A stretch of DNA of 34,833 bases from Betaproteobacteria bacterium. GTDB taxonomy: Bacteria; Pseudomonadota; Gammaproteobacteria; Burkholderiales; UBA3065. The position numbers were made by a program, and so were the translations under genes. The DNA lies in assembly GCA_027490755.1 (NCBI GenBank), contig JAIXXL010000006.1, positions 1 through 34,833 of the forward strand, read 5' to 3'. Positions 21,075 through 30,727 of this stretch are shown in pieces; position 1 is the stretch's first letter, and each line of letters begins with the position of its first letter. The notes under the pieces were generated by a model. That model was not told where the DNA came from, did not search any database, and worked only from the letters and a program-made list of their open reading frames with translations.

Positions 21075-22991
21075 ATGAGCAAAAAATCCTCTTCCCCAGT
21101 CCCGGCCACGCTGCGCCAGCATCTGAAGGATGCCGGCGGCAAGCTCGCCCGGGCGTTCGTCGTCCATCGCGCTGCGATCGATCCTGAAGGCCGCACTGCC
21201 GAACTCGCGTTCGCGTCCGAGACGCCGTACGAGCGCTGGTGGGGCGTCGAGATCCTCGACATTTCAGCCGCCGCCATGCGCCTGCAGCGTCTCATGGGCG
21301 GGGCCAACCTTTTGTGCGACCACGACATGCGCGATGTCGTGGGCGTGATCGAATCTGTGAGCATCGATGCGGACCGGGTGGCCCGCGCGGTGGTGCGCTT
21401 CGGGAGAAGCGCGCGCGCACAGGAAGTGTGGCAGGACGTCGTCGACGGCATTCGCAAGAACGTGTCGGTCGGCTACCTGATCCACCAGGCAGTACTGGTC
21501 GAGACACGAGACGGGCTGGAAACCTATCGCGTGACCGACTGGGAGCCGTTTGAAATCTCGCTTGTCTCCGTGCCGGCGGACGCGACTGTCGGCGTGGGCC
21601 GCAGCGCGGATCTTTCCGAAACCAACGACGCGCGCAGCGCCGAGATCGATCGGGTGGAACCGATCGAGCCATGTGTGCCGCTGCTCGACGACGGGCCTGC
21701 GCTTGCCGAGGCCGCATCGAAATCCACCGAACTCACCAAGGAACCCATCATGACCGTTGAAGTCACCGAACAGCGCAACCACGCTGCAGAAATCACCAAG
21801 ATTGCCGCCTCGATCCCGGGCGGCGCCGAGCTCGCACTAAAGGCCATCCAGGATGGCAAGACCGTCGAGCAGTTCCAAGCTGAGGCCATCCGCGCGCTGT
21901 CGACCAAGCCGCTGCCCACCGCCGACATCGGCATGGACAAGCGCGAGGTGCAGAAGTATTCGGTCATGCGCGCCATCAATGCGCTGGCCAACCCGACCGA
22001 TGCCGCCGCACAGCGCGCCGCTGCGTTCGAGCGCGAGTGCTCCGAAGCCGTTGCCTCGAAGATGGGCAAGGCCGCCCGCGGCTTTTTCATCCCGTCCGAA
22101 GTGCAGCGCCGTGATCTGAATGTCGGCACCGCCTCCGCCGGCGGCAACTTGGTTGCCACCGACCTGCTGACCGGCAGCTTCATCGACGTGCTGCGCAACG
22201 CGATGGTGATCGATCGGCTGGGCGCGCGCATGCTGACGGGCCTGGTGGGCAACATCGCCATTCCGAAGCAGACCGGCGCGGCCACTGCGTACTGGGTGGC
22301 TGAGTCCGGCAGCCCGACCGAGAGCCAGCAGACCTTTGGCCAAGTGACGATGTCGCCAAAGACGGTTGGGGCCTACACCGACATCTCGCGTCGCCTGATC
22401 CTGCAGAGCTCGATGGACGTCGAGGGCATGGTCCAGACTGATCTGGCCACCGTCCTGGGTCTCGCCATCCAGCAGGCCGCCATCTCCGGCAGTGGTTCGT
22501 CGAACCAGCCATCGGGCATCCTGACGCAAGTGACGCCGTCGGTGGCCGGTGGCACCGATGGCGCCGCGCCGACCTGGGCAAATCTGATCGAGCTCGAGAC
22601 CGACGTGGCTGTCGCCAACGCCGACATCGGTACGCTCGGCTATCTGACCAACGCCAAGGTACGCGGCAAGCTCAAGGGCACCTCGAAGGTGTCGGGCCAG
22701 ACCGGCTTCATCTGGGAAGGTGGCGATTTCCCGGTCAATGGCTATCAGGTGGGCGTCACCAATGCGGTGCCGAGCAACCTGACCAAGGGCAGCGGCACGA
22801 ACCTGTCGGCCATCATCTTCGGCGACTTTAGCTCGCTGATCGTTGGCATGTGGGGCAGCCTCGACCTGATGGTCGACCCATACAGCAACTCGACTTCCGG
22901 CACCGTGCGCGTTGTCGCGCTGCAGGACGTCGACATTGCGCTGCGCCATGCCGAGTCGTTCGCGACGATGGTCGATGCGGTGACCGCCTGA
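21075..22991 (+). CDS. Fused prohead protease and major capsid protein
   Basis: The 638-residue product combines an N-terminal HK97-type prohead protease (residues about 25-175) with catalytic H83 (LLCDHDM), S131 (RKNVSVGYLI) and acidic E157 (WEPFEISLV), an Ala/Glu-rich linker with delta-domain character, and an HK97-fold major capsid protein from about residue 270 (GTASAGGNLV, PKQTGAATAYWVAES, SPKTVGAYTDISRRLI). An internal in-frame ATG at 21750 has AAGGA 7 bases upstream and may produce a separate 413-residue capsid precursor. Confidence 0.93.
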   Translation: MSKKSSSPVPATLRQHLKDAGGKLARAFVVHRAAIDPEGRTAELAFASETPYERWWGVEILDISAAAMRLQRLMGGANLLCDHDMRDVVGVIESVSIDADRVARAVVRFGRSARAQEVWQDVVDGIRKNVSVGYLIHQAVLVETRDGLETYRVTDWEPFEISLVSVPADATVGVGRSADLSETNDARSAEIDRVEPIEPCVPLLDDGPALAEAASKSTELTKEPIMTVEVTEQRNHAAEITKIAASIPGGAELALKAIQDGKTVEQFQAEAIRALSTKPLPTADIGMDKREVQKYSVMRAINALANPTDAAAQRAAAFERECSEAVASKMGKAARGFFIPSEVQRRDLNVGTASAGGNLVATDLLTGSFIDVLRNAMVIDRLGARMLTGLVGNIAIPKQTGAATAYWVAESGSPTESQQTFGQVTMSPKTVGAYTDISRRLILQSSMDVEGMVQTDLATVLGLAIQQAAISGSGSSNQPSGILTQVTPSVAGGTDGAAPTWANLIELETDVAVANADIGTLGYLTNAKVRGKLKGTSKVSGQTGFIWEGGDFPVNGYQVGVTNAVPSNLTKGSGTNLSAIIFGDFSSLIVGMWGSLDLMVDPYSNSTSGTVRVVALQDVDIALRHAESFATMVDAVTA

Positions 22992-22999
22992 GTGATCCG

Positions 23000-23299
23000 A
23001 TGAGCCTGTCCGAGAACCTGGACGTGTTTTTCAAGTCGGGCGAGTTTGCGGAGACCGCAACGCTTGACGGGACAACCGTTCGGGGTCTGGTCGACGCCGG
23101 GTTCGAGAACGCGGCGCTCGACGGCTGGGGCGGTGGCGGATCGTCACCGCGCTTCACGCTGCCGTCGGCCGCTGTGCCGGCGGTGGCTGAAGGCAAAACG
23201 CTGGTGATCACCAGTGGGCCGGCCGCGGGCAGCTATCGGATTGCCAATGCGATGCCAGATGCCAGTGGCTTGACCACCTTGCATCTGCTTCAAGCCTAA
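23000..23299 (+). CDS. Head-tail joining protein (lambda FII-like)
   Basis: The 99-residue protein starts MSLSENLDVFFKSGEFAE and ends with the short barrel segments KTLVITSGPAAGSYRI and GLTTLHLLQA, the lambda FII/Phage_attach pattern. It joins the completed head to the tail tube. The frame is open back to 22850, but that part overlaps the capsid gene end and was dropped. Confidence 0.8.
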   Translation: MSLSENLDVFFKSGEFAETATLDGTTVRGLVDAGFENAALDGWGGGGSSPRFTLPSAAVPAVAEGKTLVITSGPAAGSYRIANAMPDASGLTTLHLLQA

Positions 23300-23317
23300 T
23301 TTGGAAAGGAAAACATC

Positions 23318-23779
23318 ATGACTGTACGATCAAGCGCAGGAACGACCATCAAGATCAGCGCAAGCCAGCCGGCCACCTACGATGGCTCCGGTTATGCGGC
23401 GCTGACGATGACGACCATCGGCGAGGTCACCGACCTTGGCGAATTCGGTCGCGAATTCAATCTCATCACGCACAACCCGATCGGTAATCGCGGCACGGTC
23501 AAGTTGAAGGGCAGCTTTAACGAAGGCTCGATCTCGATGCAGCTGGGCCTCGATACCGATGACGCCGGCCAGATCCTGGCCAAGGCCGCGTCGCTGTCGG
23601 ACAACGACTACTCCTTCAAGATCACCACGCAAAACGGCGACGCTTACTACTTCCAGGCGAAAGTCATGAGCTTCAAGGTCGGCGTCGGTTCGGTCGACTC
23701 GGTGACTTCGGCCACGATTGCGCTGGAACTGACGACGAATTCGGCAGGCGTGGGCATCGTTGAAGTGTTGTCGGCGTAA
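23318..23779 (+). CDS. Major tail tube protein
   Basis: The 153-residue protein fits the tail tube family: TTIGEVTDLGEFGREF, HNPIGNRGTVKLKGSF, then a beta-rich C-terminal half (SFKITTQNGDAYYFQAKVM). It polymerises around the tape measure to form the tail. AAGGAAAA lies just before the start. It stands between the joining protein and the tail chaperone genes, the standard siphophage order. Confidence 0.88.
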   Translation: MTVRSSAGTTIKISASQPATYDGSGYAALTMTTIGEVTDLGEFGREFNLITHNPIGNRGTVKLKGSFNEGSISMQLGLDTDDAGQILAKAASLSDNDYSFKITTQNGDAYYFQAKVMSFKVGVGSVDSVTSATIALELTTNSAGVGIVEVLSA

Positions 23780-23900
23780 CTAGGATTTGGCCAAGAGCCA
23801 AAGCAGCGCACCGACTTCGACCCGTTCGCCTTCTTCGCGGGGGGCGGCGGGTCGGAGCACGGGCAGTAGTCAGTTTCCTCCTCGCGAAAAGGAATCCTCC

Positions 23901-24299
23901 ATGTTCGAAATTACTAACCTTGCAGCCAAAGAGACATTCACGCTGGAGCTCTTCAACGGCAACGACGAACCGCTTGTCGGCGACGATGGCAAGGCGCTGT
24001 CCGTGACCGTCTACGGCCCCGGTTCGAAGGCATACACGAAGGCGCAGGCTTCGCGCACGCAGCGCATGCTCGACCGCATGGCCAAGAAGGGAAAGATCAA
24101 GTTGAGCGCAGAAGAGCAGCAGCGCGAGAACGCAGAATTCCTGGCCGCGTGCACCGTGTCCTTCAACGGCTGGGCCTACAAGGGCAAAAACGATGCCGAG
24201 GCATTTGAAGCCGCCTACAACGATCCGACGATCGGATTCATTGCCGAGCAGGTCGGCAAGGCGATTTCGGACTGGGCAAATTTTACGAAGGACGCATAG
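23901..24299 (+). CDS. Tail assembly chaperone G
   Basis: The 132-residue protein (start MFEITNLAAKETFTL) is the shorter partner of the G/GT chaperone pair that coats the tape measure during tail assembly. The C-terminal part (AFEAAYNDPTIGFIAEQV, SDWANFTKDA) precedes the stop. A slippery heptamer (24278-24284) allows the longer GT product. An earlier reading from 23787 has a poor N-terminus and was rejected; AAGGAA lies upstream of 23901. Confidence 0.88.
   Translation: MFEITNLAAKETFTLELFNGNDEPLVGDDGKALSVTVYGPGSKAYTKAQASRTQRMLDRMAKKGKIKLSAEEQQRENAEFLAACTVSFNGWAYKGKNDAEAFEAAYNDPTIGFIAEQVGKAISDWANFTKDA
24278..24284 (+). promoter_or_regulatory. Programmed -1 frameshift site for GT
   Basis: A AAT TTT, read in the G frame, is a canonical X XXY YYZ slippery heptamer 13 bases before the G stop (TAG at 24297-24299). 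A -1 slip continues ANF into YEGRIEEVSLYVKQ without a stop to 24742. This is the classic arrangement of siphophage tail chaperones. Confidence 0.85.
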
Positions 24300-24742
24300 A
24301 GGAAGTTTCGCTCTATGTGAAGCAGCTGGCGTGGCTGCATACCGCACCACGCGAAAAGAAGTCCCTACAGAAGAACGCGCCGACCAAGCAGATGTCCCGA
24401 TTGCAGACCATCACCGAAGCAGGCACGACCCCCGCGTTGCCGGATGCAGGCGCCGCCGGTCATCTGTCGGCCTACCTGTTCGAATGCGGTCCCGTTGCCT
24501 ATGGCGCGATGGGCGCAATACCGTTGTCCTGGCACGATATCCATGCGTGGCAGCAGGCGGTCGGCATTGATTTGGCCGCCTGGGAGGCGCGCGCGCTGCG
24601 CCGGCTGTCGGCTGACTACCTGCATCAGAGCCAACTGGCCGAGGAGCCCGATTGCCCGGCACCGTACATTGATCGCGACAGCGAGCGCCGCGCAGCCGTC
24701 GCCAGTAAGGTGCGCGCCATCTTTGGCGGGAGGGCGGCGTAA
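24278..24742 (+). CDS. T extension of tail assembly chaperone GT
   Basis: The -1 frame from the slippery site runs 154 codons to 24742 and adds YEGRIEEVSLYVKQLAWL, a basic part (PREKKSLQKNAPTKQ), then HLSAYLFECGPVAYGAMGAI, PLSWHDIHAWQQAVG and RRLSADYLHQSQLAEE. The second half is a known siphophage tail chaperone segment. It could also start independently at GTG 24317, though no good ribosome site is seen there. GT recruits tube subunits onto the tape measure. It overlaps the tape measure start by one base. Confidence 0.85.
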   Translation, partial: KFYEGRIEEVSLYVKQLAWLHTAPREKKSLQKNAPTKQMSRLQTITEAGTTPALPDAGAAGHLSAYLFECGPVAYGAMGAIPLSWHDIHAWQQAVGIDLAAWEARALRRLSADYLHQSQLAEEPDCPAPYIDRDSERRAAVASKVRAIFGGRAA

Positions 24743-27700
24743 TGCAGACGGCGGACCTGTCGATCAAGCTGGTAGCCGATATCGCCGACCTGCAGCGCAA
24801 GATGCTCGAGGCGCAAAAGTCGGTCAACGGCGCGATGGCCAACATCAGCAAGTCCGTTGACCTGGCCAAGGGCGCGCTGGCTGGCTTGGGCGTGGTGCTG
24901 TCGGTCGGGGCGTTTGCCCAGTTCATCAAGTCGGCGATCGATGCCGGCGACGAAATGAATAAGCTGTCGCAGAAGACCGGGGTGGCCGTCGAGCGGATCG
25001 CTGGCCTGCAGCTGGCGTACCGGCAGGCCGGGCTCGATTCAGACAAGCTGCAATCGTCGTTATCAAAACTGTCGGTTGCGATCACCAGCGGCAACGATGC
25101 ATTGAAAGTGATGGACATTGCCACGGCCAATGCCGACGGTTCGCTGAAGTCAACCCGCGACGTGCTGGGACTGGTGGCCGACAAGTTTGCCAGCTATCGC
25201 GATGGCGCCGAAAAAACCGCGCTGGCGGTGCAGCTCTTTGGCAAGTCCGGTGCGGACCTAATCCCGCTGCTCAACCAGGGCGCGGGCGCGCTCGACGAGT
25301 TCGACCGGCTCGCGCAACAGCTGGGCCTGACGATGGATGCGAAGACGGCGGCAGCCGCCGAGAAGTTCAACGACACCATCGACCTGGTGGGGCAGGGAGC
25401 GCAGGGCGCGGCTCGCAAGCTGGCCGCCGAGCTGCTGCCGACGCTACAGTCGTTGGCCGGTGCATTCCTGACCGCGGCCAACAACAGCAGCCTGATGAAA
25501 ACCGTTGGCACCATACTGAAGACGGTTTTCCAGACCGTGACGGTCATGGGCAGCGACGTCGTGTTTGTCATCTACCAGATGGTCAAGGGCGTCGTTGCGC
25601 TGGGCGAGGCGGGATGGAATGTTGTGAAATTCAACCTAGCCAATGCCAAGGCGGTCATCGACAAATACAACGAAGAAGCAGCCGATGCCCGCGTCGAACT
25701 GGACCGGTTCCAAGAGACGGTCATGGGCACCGGATCAGCCGCCGTCGAATCGATGGCAGCCATTACGTCTAGCGGCAAGCAGGCCGCGCCGGTCGTCAAT
25801 GACCTGGCTGACAAGGCAAGAAAGGCGCGGCAGGAGTTTGAAGCGCTGGCTTCGCGCATCACCGGCAAGGACAGCGGTCTGGATGCCGACTTCTTCAAGA
25901 ACCTGGCGACACTGAAGGATGGGCTGGACAAGGCATACGTGAGCCTCGAGCAGTACGTGCAGCTGGTCGAAACCTACATCAAGCAGCAGAAGTACTACCA
26001 GGACCAGCTCAAAGCCGAAGCGGATCTGATCAAGGAATTCGAGCGCGACGCGGACGAGCGCGCCAAGCAGCGCGAGAAGGAGATCGAAGACCGCGCCAAG
26101 CAGATCAAGTCGGTCGAGGAAATGATCGATCAGATCCGGTTTGAAGCCGATGCGCTGAAGATGACGAATGTCGAGCGCGAGACGGCCATCAAGCTGCGCG
26201 AGCTCGAGAACAAGGGTATCGCGCAGGGGACAAAAGAATACGAGCAGTATGCCGAGCAGATCCGCCAGGCAGTCGAAGCCAGGGAAGCGACCGAGGCATC
26301 GATCAAGCAGCAGCAGGAATACGCCAAGCAGTGGGAAAAGATCACTGACCAGATCGGTCAGGCGTTGGCCAACAGCCTGATGGACGGCGGAAAATCGGCG
26401 TGGGAATACCTGAAGAACCTGTTCAGGACGCTGGTACTGCGCCCGCTGCTGGACCCGATCATCCGTGGCGTGACCGGCACGATGGCGGGCACGATGGGAA
26501 TGTCTGGCACGGCGTCGGCGGCCACCGGCAGCAGCGTGGGCGCGGTCAATGTGATGACGGTGCTAAACAACGGCTACAACCTGCTGAAAACCGGCTTTGC
26601 ATCGATGACGGGCGCACTGGGCGAGCAGATCCGCAACGTCGCCGACTTCTTCATCCAGTCCTCTAACACGACGATTGCCGAATTTGGCAACGCGATCTAC
26701 CGCAACTCCGAATTCCTCGCCGAAGCGGCCGGTACGCTGGGCAATGCCGCGGCCGCCTATGGCATCCAGAAGTTCATCTCCGGCGGCTACAAGGTTGGCG
26801 ACGGCAAGGTCGTCGATGTGCTGACTGCCGTCGGTGGCGCGATCTTCGGGCCGATCGCTGGCGTCGTGACCGGGGTATTCAACCGTGCGTTTGGTCGCAA
26901 GCTGGTGGCGGCCGGCATCATGGGCGACTTCGGCGGCGCCGCGGGCTTTGCCGGCTCCAACTACAAGTTCGAAAAGGGTGGCTGGTTCCGCTCGGACAAG
27001 ACCTCGACGTCGCCGCTAGACCCGGTTGTGCAGGATGCGCTGGCCAAGCAATTTCTGTCGATCCAGGGGGCGGTCAAGTCGATGGCCAATGCGCTGGGCA
27101 ATGCGGCTAGCCAGGTCGACGGCTATACGAAGGCGATCAAGGTCAACCTGATGGGCCTGAGCCCGGAAAAGGCGCAGGCCAAGCTGCAGGAAGTCTTTGC
27201 CGACATTTCGGAGGAACTGGCCGTCGTCGCACTGCGCCAGATTGCCGGCGCCGAATTGAAAGCCACCGGCCGCCTGAATCAGGGCTTTGTCGCCAATGGG
27301 CTGGCCATCGGTGACTACATCAAAGGCTTCCAGCAAAGCGGAGAGACTGCGGCCGACACATTAAAGCGACTGTCGACGGCCATCAGCGTGGTCAACCAGG
27401 CTTTCGACACGTTGGGCTACACGCTGCTGCAGGCGAGCCTGTCGGGCGCAGATCTGGCCAGCCAGCTGGCTGATGCGTTCGGCGGCGTGGAAAACTTCAC
27501 GAAGGCGATCAACAGCTTTTACGGTGAGTTCTATGACGAGGCTGAGCGCACCACGATCGCCACGCGCCAGCTGACGCAGACGTTTGCGGCGATGGGGCTG
27601 CAGCTGCCGGCCACGCGCGACGCGTATCGCTCTCTGGTCGAGTCGCTCGATGTCACCACCGACAAGGGCCGCAACCTGTTTGCCGCGCTGGTACAGCTGG

Positions 27701-28851
27701 CGCCGACCTTTACGTTGATTACAAAATCGGCAGAGCAGCTGCGCCAGGACGCGATCGATGCGGCGCAGGCCGCCACCGACAATGCGCTGCGCGCGTTGGA
27801 GCAGGCCATCGATGCGCAAAAAGCCAGCATCGAGGTCACGCGACAAGTCGCGCAGGAGTCGGTCAGCAACCTGAAGTCGATCTTCGACGTGTTGAGTGGA
27901 GCCATCAACGAGCTGACCGGGCAGATCGGCGGCATGACGGCGGCCCAAGGACAGGCGTTCATCGACCAGGCCATCAGTATGGCCCGGGCCACCGGGTATC
28001 TGCCGGACAGCGGGCAATTATCGAATGCGATTGCGGCCGTGCGCGGCGGCATGGGCACAAGGAGCTATGCCAGCGCATTTGAAGCCGAGCGCGACCGCCT
28101 GCTATTGGCCGGCAAGTTGAACGATTTGCGCGGGCTGACCAGCGACCAGCTGACGGTGGCGGAACAGGCGCTGCAAAAGGCCGAAGACCAGCTCGCCGCG
28201 CTCGACGCGCAACTGCAAGCGGCACGCCAGCAGATCGAATCGATTCGCGGTCTGGCCATTCCGATTCTGTCGGTGACCGATGCCGTGAACCTGATGAATG
28301 CCACGGTCTCGAGCGAAATCCGCGTATTGAATTCCACGGTCGCGTCATACCAGGCACAAAGCGCCGCCCAGGCGGCAACGGCGACGGCCGCGCAGTCGGC
28401 TAGCACGCAGGTCACGCCGCAAACGATGACGCTGGTGCAGGCCGTTGCCAAGCTCAAGGAAGCGGGCATTGCGTACGGGGGGCAGGCCGGCAGCACGCTG
28501 CGTACCACGCAGGACATTGCCAACTATTTCGGTGCGACCCTCACGTCTTCGTCAGGCAGCGTGCTGAAGACGCCGCAATACGCCGCCGGTGGTCTGTTTG
28601 ACGGCGGCATGCGCCTGGTTGGGGAAAACGGTCCCGAGCTGGAAGTCACCGGGCCGGCCCGCTACTACAGCAGCGCCAATACGGCAGCCATGCTGGGGAG
28701 CGGTGCAGAAGTGGCTGACGAAATCCGGCAAATGCGAGAAGAGAACCGAGCGCAGTCGCGGGCGCTGGTCGGCCTGCAGAACCGGATGACAAAGCTACTT
28801 GAGCAGTGGGACGGTGACGGCATTCCCGAGACAAGGAACGTGGCAGCATGA
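24742..28851 (+). CDS. Tape measure protein
   Basis: The 1369-residue protein sets tail length and helps DNA entry. The N-terminus reads LSIKLVADIADLQRKMLEAQ, followed by a hydrophobic segment (GALAGLGVVLSVGAFAQF). A long charged coiled-coil region (DADERAKQREKEIEDRAKQI) lies at about residues 430-520, hydrophobic segments near 620-720, more coiled coil near 1000-1200, and the tape measure C-terminal signature GGLFDGGMRLVGENGPE. At about 0.15 nm per residue, as in lambda, the tail would be near 200 nm. Confidence 0.95.
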   Translation: MQTADLSIKLVADIADLQRKMLEAQKSVNGAMANISKSVDLAKGALAGLGVVLSVGAFAQFIKSAIDAGDEMNKLSQKTGVAVERIAGLQLAYRQAGLDSDKLQSSLSKLSVAITSGNDALKVMDIATANADGSLKSTRDVLGLVADKFASYRDGAEKTALAVQLFGKSGADLIPLLNQGAGALDEFDRLAQQLGLTMDAKTAAAAEKFNDTIDLVGQGAQGAARKLAAELLPTLQSLAGAFLTAANNSSLMKTVGTILKTVFQTVTVMGSDVVFVIYQMVKGVVALGEAGWNVVKFNLANAKAVIDKYNEEAADARVELDRFQETVMGTGSAAVESMAAITSSGKQAAPVVNDLADKARKARQEFEALASRITGKDSGLDADFFKNLATLKDGLDKAYVSLEQYVQLVETYIKQQKYYQDQLKAEADLIKEFERDADERAKQREKEIEDRAKQIKSVEEMIDQIRFEADALKMTNVERETAIKLRELENKGIAQGTKEYEQYAEQIRQAVEAREATEASIKQQQEYAKQWEKITDQIGQALANSLMDGGKSAWEYLKNLFRTLVLRPLLDPIIRGVTGTMAGTMGMSGTASAATGSSVGAVNVMTVLNNGYNLLKTGFASMTGALGEQIRNVADFFIQSSNTTIAEFGNAIYRNSEFLAEAAGTLGNAAAAYGIQKFISGGYKVGDGKVVDVLTAVGGAIFGPIAGVVTGVFNRAFGRKLVAAGIMGDFGGAAGFAGSNYKFEKGGWFRSDKTSTSPLDPVVQDALAKQFLSIQGAVKSMANALGNAASQVDGYTKAIKVNLMGLSPEKAQAKLQEVFADISEELAVVALRQIAGAELKATGRLNQGFVANGLAIGDYIKGFQQSGETAADTLKRLSTAISVVNQAFDTLGYTLLQASLSGADLASQLADAFGGVENFTKAINSFYGEFYDEAERTTIATRQLTQTFAAMGLQLPATRDAYRSLVESLDVTTDKGRNLFAALVQLAPTFTLITKSAEQLRQDAIDAAQAATDNALRALEQAIDAQKASIEVTRQVAQESVSNLKSIFDVLSGAINELTGQIGGMTAAQGQAFIDQAISMARATGYLPDSGQLSNAIAAVRGGMGTRSYASAFEAERDRLLLAGKLNDLRGLTSDQLTVAEQALQKAEDQLAALDAQLQAARQQIESIRGLAIPILSVTDAVNLMNATVSSEIRVLNSTVASYQAQSAAQAATATAAQSASTQVTPQTMTLVQAVAKLKEAGIAYGGQAGSTLRTTQDIANYFGATLTSSSGSVLKTPQYAAGGLFDGGMRLVGENGPELEVTGPARYYSSANTAAMLGSGAEVADEIRQMREENRAQSRALVGLQNRMTKLLEQWDGDGIPETRNVAA

Positions 28852-29774
28852 GCAGCGAACTGGCCCTGTCGATCACGCAGCCGGTGCAGTTGACCGATGC
28901 GATGCTGATTTCGACCGATATTCCTGAAAACGACTATGCGGCATGGTCGGCAGGCACGACCTATTCGCTGGGCGCGCGCGTGATCCTGACCAGCACGCAT
29001 GCCGTGTACGAATCACTGCAGGCATCGAACCTGGGCAAAGACCCGACCGCTAATCCGACCTGGTGGATCGAGGTTAGCCCCACCAATCGCTGGAAGGCGT
29101 TCGATTATTCCAACAGCACGCAGACCGTCACCGCCGGCGGTGCCACGCCAAAGATCAGCTACACAATCCGTCCCGGCGCGTCCATCTCGAGCGTCGCGGT
29201 GCTCAACGTGGCGAACGCCACGTCGCTGCTGCTGAAGCTGACGGATCCTGTCTATGGCGTCGTCCACAGCCGCACGGTCGACTTTACGCCACTGCCGCTG
29301 CAGGCGAACTGGTGGTCATGGTTTTTTGGGCAGAAGGTCACGCCGACGCAGTATGTCGCTACCGATGTGCCGGCCTACCCAAACGCCGACTTGTTGGTGC
29401 AGCTGTCTGGTAACAGCAGCTTGGCTGTTGGCGTGATTATGTTTGGCCAGCAGAAGAATTTTGGCCTCGGTGTGTCCTACGGGGCCCGCGTCGGCATTCA
29501 GGATTACTCGGTCAAGCAGACCAACGAATTTGGCGACACCGAGCTGCTGGTGCGAGCGTTTGCCAAGCGCGCCAATTTCTCGATGCTGGTCGAAAAAGGC
29601 GAAACCGACGCGCTGCAAAATTTCCTTGCCGAGGTGCGTGCGGTGCCATGTCTGTGGATTGGATCGACCGACTACGAAAGCACCACGCTGTTTGGTTTTT
29701 ACAAAAATTTCGATGTGCTGATCTCGTACCCGCAGCATTCCGAGTGCGATCTTGAGATTGAAGGACTTACCTGA
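28848..29774 (+). CDS. Tail-tip protein with carbohydrate-binding module
   Basis: The 308-residue protein contains, at about residues 30-85, a module with the CBM5/12-like spacing AAWSAGTTYSLGARVILTS, VYESLQASNLGKDPTANPTW, WIEVSPTNRWKAFD. The C-terminal part (RANFSMLVEKGETDALQNFL, VPCLWIGSTDYEST, FKNFDVLISYPQ-like) resembles distal tail proteins. It directly follows the tape measure. The module may bind surface sugars. No lambda J-like hub is seen in the window. Confidence 0.75.
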   Translation: MSSELALSITQPVQLTDAMLISTDIPENDYAAWSAGTTYSLGARVILTSTHAVYESLQASNLGKDPTANPTWWIEVSPTNRWKAFDYSNSTQTVTAGGATPKISYTIRPGASISSVAVLNVANATSLLLKLTDPVYGVVHSRTVDFTPLPLQANWWSWFFGQKVTPTQYVATDVPAYPNADLLVQLSGNSSLAVGVIMFGQQKNFGLGVSYGARVGIQDYSVKQTNEFGDTELLVRAFAKRANFSMLVEKGETDALQNFLAEVRAVPCLWIGSTDYESTTLFGFYKNFDVLISYPQHSECDLEIEGLT

Positions 29775-30727
29775 TGGCAATTACTCCCCTACCCAGCCCG
29801 CCGCAGCCGACTGATACCACGGCGGAATTTAATTCCAAAGCTTTCGCTTTGGTTGCTGCGCTCTCAACGTTTGTTACCGAAACAAACTCGACGGCAACCA
29901 ATGTAAACACGCAATCAACAGCTGCAACGACAAAAGCGGCTGAAGCTTCGACGAGTGCAACTGCCGCAGCGAACAGCGCGACAAACGCGGCAAGCAGCGC
30001 CACGGCAGCGGCTAGCGCAAAGACGGCGGCAGAGTCGGCACGCGATGCAACGCTGGCGGCATTCGACAGCTTTGATGATCGATATCTCGGAGCAAAGACA
30101 TCCGACCCGACCGTTGATAACGATGGCAATCCGCTAGTGTCGGGTTCGCTGTATTTCAATACGGTTGCCGGAATAATGAAAGTGTACACGGGCAGCGCAT
30201 GGGTTGCTGCTTATGTTTCGCCGACCGGGTTGTTGGCACTTTCTGGCGGCACGATGACAGGAAACATCACCTTCAATGCAGGGCAGACGTTCCCCGGCAC
30301 GGGTGATGTAACTACTACTGGCACGCAGACGCTGACTAATAAAACTATCAGCGGCGCAAGCAACACCCTTACCGTTGATGGAACAAATGGTGTTGGCTTC
30401 CGAGAAGTTCCACAGAACAGCCAATCAGCCAATTACACGTTAGTTCTTACAGACTCTGGTAAACACATTCTGCACCCCAGCACAGACACTACGGCTCGGA
30501 CGTTCACCATTCCTGCAAATAGTACGGTTGCATACCCAATTGGAACCGCAGTCACTTTTGTAAACCAAAACGGCGCGGGAGTAGTAACGATTTCGATCAC
30601 GACAGACACGATGAGTCTTGCTGGCGCGGGAACTACTGGATCGAGAACGCTTGCTGCAAATGGTGTTGCGACCGCAATCAAGATCGCTAACACGGAGTGG
30701 ATTATCAGCGGAACGGGGCTGACATGA
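29774..30727 (+). CDS. Tail fibre protein
   Basis: The 317-residue product has an Ala/Thr/Ser-rich N-terminal coiled coil (residues about 40-95, repeats of SATAAANSATNAASSATAAA), the fibre motif AFDSFDDRYLGAK, a segment YFNTVAGIMKVYTGSAWV, and a repetitive C-terminal beta part (TQTLTNKTISGASNTLTVDG). The FDDRYLG and TQTLTNKTI phrases are typical of trimeric tail fibres. It overlaps the tip protein by one base. Confidence 0.88.
   Translation: MAITPLPSPPQPTDTTAEFNSKAFALVAALSTFVTETNSTATNVNTQSTAATTKAAEASTSATAAANSATNAASSATAAASAKTAAESARDATLAAFDSFDDRYLGAKTSDPTVDNDGNPLVSGSLYFNTVAGIMKVYTGSAWVAAYVSPTGLLALSGGTMTGNITFNAGQTFPGTGDVTTTGTQTLTNKTISGASNTLTVDGTNGVGFREVPQNSQSANYTLVLTDSGKHILHPSTDTTARTFTIPANSTVAYPIGTAVTFVNQNGAGVVTISITTDTMSLAGAGTTGSRTLAANGVATAIKIANTEWIISGTGLT

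Noticed and set aside
21837..22949. 370-codon open frame on the minus strand
   Set aside because: Antisense to the capsid protein; composition is dominated by Ala, Arg and Gly and no motif is seen.
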